The position numbers were made by a program, and so were the translations under genes. Below are positions 34,871 through 45,454 of a stretch of 64,000 bases of DNA, in pieces (the stretch's first letter is position 1; every line of letters starts with the position of its first letter). Under the pieces are notes generated by a model that had not been told where the DNA came from, did not search any database, and was given only the letters and a program-made list of their open reading frames with translations. The DNA comes from Cephalotus follicularis (taxonomy: Eukaryota; Streptophyta; Magnoliopsida; Oxalidales; Cephalotaceae): assembly GCA_001972305.1 (NCBI GenBank), contig BDDD01002109.1:1-64000 (forward strand), read 5' to 3'.

Positions 34871-37800
34871 TGTAACACCCCCCGAACGGCGGGAGTCGTT
34901 ACGGTTCCTAATCCGAGACTAAACATAACCTATCTTATAACATGGCTTAATCTTATTCCTTTTATCAGATTATTAACTCATCTTTTATTCAAAATTTGCG
35001 TGATGGTCTAATCATAACATATATAAACTAATAAATAGTCTGAAAACTTTATTCATAATCTAAAACTTTAAACATAGTCTGTAAGGTTAAACATAAACCA
35101 AAAGCATAAACATAATTCTAATGTCAAAAACGGAAAGACATAATTTTACTCAAAAGGGGTCCTAACATGACCATAAAAATGTCTAACATAACCGATTCCA
35201 TCTCCTAAGTGATCCTTATTATAGGTGACATCTCGCTCATCACACATTGCCCGGATGCTGTCCCATAGTACCTGCCGCATGAAAACAAAAACGCGGATGA
35301 GCAAACCTCAGTACGGATATAGAATCATAAAACATAAAACGATAATTTATGAGATAGAAAAATACCTGAATCTTTAAGTATAATATACTTTATGCATAAA
35401 AAAAAATTAACATTATTTTCAAAAAGCGAAGGTGAGTAGTAATACAATCAATTCAAAACGAATATCTAATTTTAAAAGCGTTATTCAATTTTAAAAACAT
35501 AAGCCAAGTTCAAAATCCCAAAACACATTCAAAACGAAAAACAAACAGTATCCGTATTAAACATTCAAATTACTTTAACGTCAGTCAAGTTAAAGTTTTC
35601 AAAATAAAACTCATCCGATTCCATAATCTCATCATAGAGATCCAAACATATCACAGAGACTTATCCGATTCCGATATCTCATTACCGAGATCCAAAGCGC
35701 ATACACATATGCGTAGTTGCAAGGGGATCGCGAGGCCCACATGCCAAACGGAAAGACGTGTACGGCACTACAAAATCAATCCCCAGAATCAGAATCCTTA
35801 ACATAAAAAAAACTAGAGTATACACATACGCCTCTATCACAATATCGGATCCATAAGTCCACCTCATGGGACTTATTCAAAACAAAGAGAGACGTCGTAG
35901 TCGCATCACACTGCTACGGAAGTGTCACGTCCTCGTGTCAGGCCCACGACGTGCCTATGGTACCTCCATAGGTAGGAAATATCTCTGTGTATATCTTTAT
36001 TTCAAAAACATTGATTTATTTTTAAAATCAATTTAAAAATGTATACACGTTTTCTAAACATTTTCTGGACATAGCAAAATCATTACATAGCATCAACTCA
36101 TTTATTTTTCACTATAAAGAGATGATCATTTCATAAAATATCGTAGCGTATCTTAGCATAAAAATATAATTAGGAACATTTAATTTTATAAAATGTCAAA
36201 AACCAATTTATTTACGTGACATATCATAAAACATAATCAAGTCTAAAAAACGAGATCATAGAATAAAACTGATTTTAGTTTGATAAACAGATAGCCAAAG
36301 AACGATAGAATTACGTACATTATTTATAAGGTAAAACAGGACAGTTTAAATAAAATCAGATAACCGAAGAACGATAGAATATGTACGTTATCTATAAAGT
36401 AAAACTATCTTTTTACTATAAAAACAGTAGGAGGGTGTCAAGGAACGAAACATCCGTACAAAAACATATTTTTATTTATTTCAGTAAAACCGAAGGAATA
36501 AGCCAAGAACGAAGAATCCGTATAATAATGAAAAATAAAACTAAATTTTTATTCTTTAACAAACCAGTAGGAGGGTATCAAAGAAGGAGTTATCCGTACC
36601 TTAAGCGATCACAACAAAGATAGACGAATTGATCAAAATTTAAAAGTCCCTCGAAGCACAAAAATCTAAAAGGTGCAATATCATTCATATAAGCATTCAA
36701 ATATCACTTCCAAACATCAAACAGTAACTTTATAGTGTTTAAAACCGACTCCAAATCATTAGACGAACAAACGGATTACAAAATTTACAACCAGAAAATT
36801 CCTGGGCAATTCCAGTCGACTGTATCAAGATCCAGTCGACTACTCATAGGGTGGCAGTCGACTGTGTGGCATAGGCAGCCGACTACTCATACTAGGTTGA
36901 ATCCAGTCGACTGTGACAAGGGTCCAGTCGACTATAGAAGGCAAAACAGTCGACTGTTTCACAAGGTAGTCGACTGTTCTGGGCGACAGAACATCAAGAA
37001 CATAGCAATTCAATGCAATTTTGATGTCAAAACTCCAATGTTATAATACCAGAAGTTTACCAACATTTAAACAAGACTTATGTGACTTAACCGTGGCATT
37101 TAAACATTCAGAATCAAGAAATCATGCAATTGGTGATCATGCTTTATAGAGAGGCAATTTCAATTCATTGCATGCATGCTTATATGATCAAGTTTTCTGT
37201 CATTAATCATTATCCATAATCAAAACCAGTATGTATCATCTACCTAATGCATGTTGACAGATTCAAAAACCATGATAGCAGAAATCAAACAAACCAAAAC
37301 ATACTAGCAACCAATCATGCAAAAGACTTTGATAACAAAACTAAATGCTAAACCATAACAGTGGAGGATGACAAACCTGATTCAATGAAGCAATACAGCA
37401 CAAAACAAATTCCAATTCATGCAATTTAGGCTACCAAGCACAATGACATAGTGGAGGCATAACAAGGAGGTATAGTATATATATATACCACTTAGAAAAG
37501 GCAATTTAGGTCATGCTAAGGCAAAAATGAAATCAAAATCTGTTATGATAAGGAAAAAGGAGCAAAATTTAGGGATTGATAGGGAGAAAGAGGCAGAAAA
37601 TCGTTTTTGTGAGGGAGAGGGAAGAGGTGTACGGGAGAGGGAGGGAAGAAATAGAAAGTTAATAGGTTTTAAATTAGAAAAATGGATTTATTTCCCAAAA
37701 TGCTTTAATTTGCCATAATACATTAATTTACTTTCAATTAAAAACAATTTTTGCCATAATAATAATAAAATCTGATTTAAACCAATTTACAATATAATAA

Positions 37801-38073
37801 AATCAATTCAATTAATTTTACTTATTCATGTACATAGTCCAACCAATATTCAACAGCCCGAAATTAATATTCACAAACCATATTAATATTTTAAAAACTG
37901 ATTTTAAAATACAAAACAATAATTTTTTTTTTGTTTTTCCAACATTCATATTCTAATAATTATGAAAAGCCCCAAGTTAAAATCATATAGCCCCAAAGAT
38001 CACATTATGCCAACACAATCAATAATTCAAATTTAAAATCCGAAATATGCACGTGAACGAACGGGGTATTACA
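34871..38073 (-). mobile_element. Solo LTR G, nested in F
   Basis: It starts TGTAACACCCCCCGAACGG and ends ACGGGGTATTACA, with duplication ATTAC on both sides (34866-34870 and 38074-38078). It is 3203 bases, with no coding region that I can support. The start and end words match the minus-oriented gypsy LTRs of this window. It contains a CAGTCGACTG array and a GAGAGGGAG-rich stretch near 37610-37650. Confidence 0.87.
36805..36990. repeat. CAGTCGACTG palindrome array in LTR G
   Basis: Eight copies of CAGTCGACTG or close variants occur at about 36812, 36832, 36856, 36879, 36902, 36922, 36949 and 36966. The spacing is near 20 bases, twice helical pitch, and the spacers are unrelated. Confidence 0.85.
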
Positions 38074-38560
38074 ATTACTACTGTTTCAAGGATTTCAAGA
38101 ACCGAGTGCTATATGCACAACTGAATGTTTTAAACGTATTGTTTTCTCTAATGAGAACCCACTGTTACTGTTATACTGTTTTCTCTACCAATGAGAATTA
38201 CTGTTTATATTACATTATATATGTAGTAAATGAATTGTTTGTGATTGATAGTCTGTTAGTCTAGTGATTGGAGTGTATCACTAACTACGGGGGTGGGCCT
38301 AGGTGCCAGGAGTTGACTAGAGCTTATACACCAAACTTATCTGCATCGTAGATCTTGACTGTTAATTGCCCACTAAATGCCAGAAATACTGTTTACCTTT
38401 TCTATCATCGTCGGAGTGTATGGTGATAGTTAGGTGGCGCATCGTTGGGGTTAGGAGGTAGCGACGTGTGACACCCATTGGTCTTCGGACAACTGTACTA
38501 TTTGTACCCTTTGTGGTATTCCTGATATCTGATTGATTGTAGCTACTTGGCATGGTTTCT

Positions 38561-38561
<1 letters not shown>

Positions 38562-38614
<53 letters not shown>
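38562..38614 (+). repeat. TA/TG microsatellite
   Basis: A TA run of about 6 units followed by about 20 TG units, inside LTR F. Confidence 0.95.
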
Positions 38615-38615
<1 letters not shown>

Positions 38616-40127
38616 TTGAATAATAAACTGTTATGCATGATTACATTTATATATTCATTTTCATACATATTTCCTATTTAGCCGAGTAGACAAAATGCTA
38701 ATACGTACAAATTTCAGATAGACGAGGAGAATTTGGGACATGCTGCCGAAGCTTTACTTTGAAGGTTTTATTTAAGGTTGTAATTTGAAATAAGTCATGC
38801 CCGTGTTATATTTGCATTTTTAATATGTAATATATAACTTTGGATTGTATAAGTTTAAGCATGTAGTATGTGCTGCATATGTATATTATTTGGACAATCC
38901 AGTATTATTAATGCTTCTGTAAAATTTAAGAAATTTAATTAATTGGTAAATTGTAACGCCCCAAACCCCATAAGTCAACCCCCAAGGTTTGACGCGCTAC
39001 GAACAGTATCATTCATTTACTAATATTCAGCGGAAATTAAAAAATTTTAACAATATAATAATGCATGCGGAATAAATCCAATTAAATATCATTTGCGTGG
39101 ATAACCCAGTGTTATACAATATAGTTCATAAAAGCTCTGCCACAAGACGGCAGGTCAAGAAATACAATATTCAAAAATATAAATAAGTTGGTCGTCGATC
39201 TGCTGTGGAGGAGACTCACCCGGGGCTTGAATCCTCGGCTAGCTGCGAAGCTCCACCTGTACCTGACCCATTACATTAAAATGCAATGGGTCAGCGACCA
39301 CTAGTCGTGTAGGAACTACAACCCACTCATGCATGGAGATGCAGATGCAGCAGGTATATGTGATGCAAATAAGAGATGCGGTAATCAACAGTACAGTCCA
39401 ATCAATAACAGTCACAACAGCCGATCACAGTATGGTGCGATCAGTGTAACAGTCCATTCAGTCACTACAGTCACTAACAGTCATTCGCAATCATTAACAG
39501 TCACAATAAATCCTTCCTCGGCATCCTCTACTAAGGGAGGAGCGATAACGCACTCTAGACGTTAAGGTAGAGGAGTAGGGACATGAATAATCATTACGTT
39601 TTAGGCAGAGCGATTCCTCGGATTCCTCGGCTTTAGGAAGAGCAATATAGGCGCTCTAGGCATTATAGGTAGAGGAGAGGAACATAAACATTATACAGTA
39701 TCAGTAACAGTCATTCAGTACACTATATAGTAATAATAACAATAATAATAACAGTAACAGTCAGTGTGGCTCATCTCGGTCGGTGATCAGTCGGCTCATC
39801 TCAGTTGGTGATCCGACGGCTCATCTCGGTCGGTGATCCATTGGGCTATCTCGGTGATCCACCAGCCTTAACTCAATTGGTGATCCTTTAGCTCATCTCA
39901 AAGATAGCCTTACTGGCTCATCTCGGTTAGTGATCCCGTAGGCTCATCTTGGTCGGTGATCCAGTACAGTACAATACATTGACACTACACTACATTAACA
40001 TTAACCGTACATTCCGGGGTCTGCCTTTATTTATTTACCACACTATACCTATCATCTACATTTCACTACACTTATCACTACACTCATCAACTCTCTGCAT
40101 CATTCATTCATTAATGTCATTCACTGC

Positions 40128-42087
40128 TGTTGAGTCTCAATCATGGGGAGATTGTTGAGTCTCAATAATATGTTTTAATGATTACAAATTTGCATTTGAC
40201 AAGTTTACTTGATGTGCAAGATATTACAAAGTTCAAATACCAAAGCAAAACTCATCTGCAGAAAAAGACATTGACATTCCAGAAATGACATCGACGTCCG
40301 TACAGAAAGACATCGATCCCTTTCAAAATGACATCGATGTCTTTTAGTGCCAGAGGTTACAGGTCAATTTTCAATGAAGACATTGATCCCTACATGCAAA
40401 GACATCGACGTCCGTACAAAAGACATCGACGCCTTTCCATAGACATCGACGCCTTTCCATAGACATCGACGCCTTTCTAGAGCTACCTGCATTTCCCAGA
40501 AAACACATCGACCCCTACAGAAGAAGTCGATGTGATGCTCAAAGATTCAAATGCTGGAGATTTCCCAGAAATGACATCAACGCCTTTAAAAAGACATCGA
40601 CGTCTTTTTAAACAGTTTGATCGCGAAACACGGAACGGCTACTTGGCGCACTTTCAACGGCTAGGAACAGTCAAAGACATCGACGCCTTTCCAAAGATAT
40701 CGACGTCTTTCTGTCAGCAGAGACAAAAACAGGAGCTGCATCAACATATTTTTATATCCAATATGTCCAAGACTTTTACAACGGCTATAATCTGAATGAA
40801 GCTATATATAGAGGTCAAGATACAAGTTTTACATGAGACAAGAGAGAAGAAACTTGATCATCTAACATCCAAGCTCAAACTTGCACATCTACATCAAGCT
40901 TTTGTTTACACTTTCATATCCAACCTTTGAGAGGTTACTTGTAAACACATATTACCTTTACAATTCATTCATTGTAAAAGAGGGGATATGCAGAAAAAGA
41001 CATTGACATTCCAGAAATGACATCGACGTCCGTACAGAAAAACATCGATCCCTTTCAAAATGACATCGACGTCTTTTAGTGCCAGAGGTTACATGTCAAT
41101 TTTCAATGAAGACATTGATCCCTACATGCAAAGACATCGACGTCCGTACAAAAGACATCGGCGCCTTTCCATAGACATCGACGCCTTTCTAGAGCTACCT
41201 GCATTTCCTAGAAAACACATCGACCCCTACAGAAGAAGTCGATGTGATGCTCAAAGATTCAAATGCTAGAGATTTCCCAGAAATGACATCGACGCCTTTA
41301 AAAAGACATCGACGTCTTTTTAAACAGTTTGACCGCGAAACACGGAACGGCTACTTGGCGCACTTTCAACGGCTAGGAACAGTCAAAGACATCGACGTCT
41401 TTCTGTCAGCAGAGACAAAAACAGGAGCTGCATCAACATATTTTTATATCCAATATGCCCAAGACTTTTACAACGGCTATAATCTGAATGAAGCTATATA
41501 TAGAGGTCAAGATACAAGTTTTACATGAGACAAGAGAGAAGAAACTTGATCATCTAACATCCAAGCTCAAACTTGCACATCTACATCAAGCTTTTCTTTA
41601 CACTTTCATATCCAACCTTTGAGAGGTTACTTGTAAACACATATTACCTTTACAATTCATTCATTGTAAAAGAAGGGAGTGAACCCTTATAAGGTGTTTG
41701 ATTGATTTGCACCCGGAACCCAAAATCAAGTGTAAGGTGTTTGTTTGATTTGCACCCGAAACCCAAAATGAAGTGTAAGGTGTTTGATTGATTTGCACCC
41801 GAAACCCAAAATCAAGTATAAGGTGGTTTGCTTTGATTTGCACCCGTAAGCCGAAAATCAAAGGTTGCTAGTGGTACCTAGTGGTACCTAGTGGAATCTC
41901 AAGGGTTTCTTGAGAAAGTGGACGTAGGCACGGTTTTGCCGAACCACTATAAATTCGTTTGCACACTCTCTAACTCTTATCTCTTTAACTTATTATTTGT
42001 TCTTGTGTGCTTGTTTATGTTCATTGCTTATTTTGTAATTTCCGCATACATTATTTAAGGTTGCCATATAGGACCTCGTTTATTTCA
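40128..42087 (+). mobile_element. Solo LTR H, copia (Sirevirus-like), nested in J
   Basis: It starts TGTTGAGTCTCAAT and ends CGTTTATTTCA, with duplication ACTGC on both sides (40123-40127 and 42088-42092). It has TTTTAATGATTACAAATT near the start and matches solo LTR B in reverse. Internal repeats are striking: a block of about 730 bases (from 40259) is repeated from 40991, and a 43-base unit with TTTGCACCCGAAACCCAAAA occurs four times at 41691-41865. The first 26 bases are also duplicated (40128 and 40153). Confidence 0.83.
40265..41410. repeat. GACATCGACGYCTTT motif arrays in LTR H
   Basis: About twenty copies of AAAGACATCGACGYCTTT-like words, in two groups (40265-40715 and 40995-41410) that belong to the 730-base duplicated block. 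Several are nearly perfect palindromes of 18 bases (AAGACATCGACGTCTTT, near 40600). Confidence 0.82.
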
Positions 42088-42862
42088 ACTGCACTTATCA
42101 TTTATATATATTAACATCATCTGCACTTATCACATATTATAATACACGTATTAGGCGCATGCATAAGGTGAGCTCGGGCACACTGTTTGCAGGCTCTGGA
42201 CGAAGCGCACCTGTGGGAAGCTCAGATGCACGGCCTGCTCGGAAGCATGGCAGAGGAGGCTCTCATGCATTGGGCACTTGGCAGAGGAGAGTGTCATGCC
42301 AGCGCTAACGGCACCCTGGCACCATTGGCACCTCGGCATCCTTAGTGCCTCAGCACCTTAGGCGTTTCATGGAAATGGCAGTGGTTGGCCATGGGTAAGT
42401 CCTCGGTGTGGGTGGCTTGCTCGGCATGCTCCAGTGTTCAACGCCATCACCAAGGAGAGCTCTACACCTCACGTCCTCAGTACCTTGGCATGCACACTGC
42501 GCATGCAATGGCCAGTGGAGAAGCTTGGCACTCGGCATGCTGAGGACGCATGCATGGCTCCTCGGACATTCATGGTGGGGAGCTTGGCGTCGCGTTGGTA
42601 CATGCCTGGTACCTCGGTACGCTTGCAACAGGGAGTTTGACACCATGGCATGCTTGGTCCTCTGCGTTGGCTCCTCTAGTGTATGGGAATGGGGAGCTCA
42701 GCATGTTGGCACTTGGATACCGTGCTTGGATGGATGCCACTGGAGAGCTCAATCATGGCATTACATGAACACCATGCGCTGGGCATGCTCAGCGGTTACC
42801 GGTCACACTCTAAGGAGCTCAACACGTCTGTCATGGAGCTCGGGCGAACAAGTGACACATCG

Positions 42863-45454
42863 TGTAACACTCCGCGCTCGCAGGGCGGACACGTGACATT
42901 ACTCTCAATCCATTACACAATACAATGGTCGGGACTAGCAATATAAAAATGCGGAAAAACTTAAAACTTTGCAAAGTATCTCATTTGCGGAAGTAACAAT
43001 ATCAATAATCCATCCATACGATACAACACAATACAAATCCTTTACAATACTAGTCTTTTACAACACCAATCTTTTACAATACACTTATCAATCCTTCACT
43101 AGAGTATTACAATACAATACATTCCAAACTTCTCACTACAATCTCATAACCAGTTTCGCGGTACCCAAACAGTCATGCGATCAAACGAGTCTTCAGTCCT
43201 TCAGTCCACTGGTACCTGCTGCCCTACCTATGCCGCACACAAGGTACAACACAGCCCCACCCTGAAGGATAGGGTTAGCCACCTGGCTAAGCAGAAACCT
43301 CATGCAGTATGTATGCATGTACAATGTGCAATATCGGTGACAATCTATACAATATTATTGTGCGGTGTACAATATCAATGCATGACATGGCAAATGCATA
43401 TGTAGAATTGGCGATCAGACTACCCGTATGACAGTGGCCCATAACAGAGCATACGGATAGGATCTATAACAATCAATTAATCAATGGCAGACACTCAATG
43501 GTGGTGTATGAAACACCCAATCAATCAATCAATATCCTATAGAGAATGCGACCGGTGTCAATACAACATCAATTAGTTAGCAATGATCAATCCCACGGAA
43601 GGTAGTCCTTTAAAAAAGGTGGGAGATCTATCTATGGTTCTCAGACTGATCAGGTCTGGAACGCATAGATCTTCCAGCCTATGGCTAGGTCAATACAATC
43701 TCGATGAGCTACAGATGAGGGAGCTACTGATGCCGTTAGGGAGCTACGGCCCTCAGCGAGCGTCAATCGTCAATCAATCATGCTCGTCAGCACATGCTCG
43801 TAAGCAAGACAATACAATAAAAGAAACGATTGACGGAATAGGTGGACAAAGTCAACCTAGCATGCCAACGTAAACCACAAGGTCGCTCTATAGGATCCAT
43901 ACAATACAATCAATCAATCAATCGAGTCAATACAATGTTAAGTAAAGTCAATAAGTGGTGATGTCTAATGGAGAAATGGGAACGGGCGTCCATCATATCG
44001 ACTTAGACTCACAACAACACTCATGACTCAAGTAATCGATCAATGTATCAATACAACGTCGAAGCAAAGTCAATAAATGGTGGTGCCTAATGGAGGGATG
44101 GGAACGTGCGTCCATTTTACCGACTTAGACTCACAACGACACTTACGACTCAAACAATCAATCAATCAATCAATAGCCGCTAGGCGGTGACAATCGAATC
44201 GACGAAATAGGAATGAACATCTATTTGGTCAATGAAAGTCACTGGGTCGTCACCTATGGCTCAAGCTGTCACTCTATCAATCTATCAATTCGATCTTTAA
44301 AAACCATTGAAAACTGTGTTTTAAACGCTTGAATACCTCAAGTGGGGCTCCGGTCAAGCGGTAATGTGAAAAGGGTTGAAAAACCAGCTTTAACAGTTAA
44401 AAAACTCCACTAAGCCCGAAAGGCATCGATGTCCTTGGCCAAAGACATCGATGCGTATCAGGGCATATCTTTAAAAACGGTAGAAAGATGTCGATGTCTT
44501 TCAAAGACATCGATGTCTTTCTCAATTTGGCCAAAGACATCGATGTCCTTGGACAAAGACGTCGACGCGTTTCAATGAAAATGGCCTGGGAATGCGCATC
44601 GATGTCTCTCATCGACGCCTTCACTGGGGAAAGGCATCTCAAGCAAAAGACGTCGACGCCTTTCAAAGACGTCGATGTCTTTGCTGCGAAAACAAGGAGG
44701 CTGCATCCCAAAGCGAAAGACATCGATGTCCATGGGCAAGGGGATCGATGTCTTTGCTGGAAATGGCCAATTTTTCTGCAGAAAACCAGCAATTTTCAAG
44801 CCAAAATCCAATCAAATCCATTCTTTAAGAAACCAAGGGTTAAAAATCAGTCTTTAAGGTTAGTAAAACTAGTTACAACCTTCAATTTAACATTTCAATC
44901 TTTCTATTAACAATTAGGTCAAGGGTTTGCTATAAACCCTAAAAACCCTAATTCACTCAATTCAATCATTCAATTAGTCATTCAATCAATACAATCAATC
45001 ATTCAATCAATACAAGAGGCAAGCAATTCAAGTAAGAAGTCCTACCTTTAACGAAGCTTCAAAAGTTGAGCTATCGATCGGTCAATCGGCTGAAATCGCC
45101 CAAAAATCAACTGCTTTCTTGTTCAATCGGCAACCCACAACTTGCAATTGGTAACCTTGTTGAAGAAGATGCAATCCGGCTGCTAAGGAGATGGAGAGAG
45201 GCTGCCAGCAAGAGGGAGAGAGGGAGAAGGATAGAGACAGAAGAAGGATGAGAAAAATGAGAGTAAGGAGAGAAAGAATCGACTTATATAGTCGATTCGA
45301 TCAACTCTCCAAAACTCGGCCCAAAATCCCGACTATACATGCATAAAACCAATACAAACTCATTAGGTATGAGAATACCTCAATTCAATACAATTCAATA
45401 CGATTCGGTACAATGTATGCATGAACAGTACAAAAGGGAATTCGGGTCGTCACA
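42863..45454 (-). mobile_element. Solo LTR K, nested in J
   Basis: It starts TGTAACACTCCGCGC and ends TTCGGGTCGTCACA. The flanks are CATCG (42858-42862) and CCTCG (45455-45459), a duplication with one mismatch. It is 2592 bases with no coding region. It contains GGATAGGGTTAGCCACCTGGCTAAG (the block shared by all gypsy LTRs here) near 43268 and many CAATCAATCAAT runs. Confidence 0.75.
44420..44765. repeat. ACATCGATGTCTTT motif array in LTR K
   Basis: About twelve copies of AAAGACATCGATGTCTTT-like words (near 44420, 44443, 44488, 44505, 44535, 44558, 44597, 44650, 44668, 44715 and 44745). Several are full palindromes, for example AAAGACATCGATGTCTTT near 44503. Confidence 0.82.

Noticed and set aside
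40265-41410. CRISPR-like array because of regular short repeats with variable spacers
   Set aside because: The unit is degenerate and palindromic, spacing is irregular, there are no cas genes, and the context is a plant LTR.
42408-42896. 162-residue Trp/His/Cys-rich frame and several overlapping frames
   Set aside because: They come from the GC-rich GAGCTCGGC array in LTR J, are open on both strands and look like no protein.
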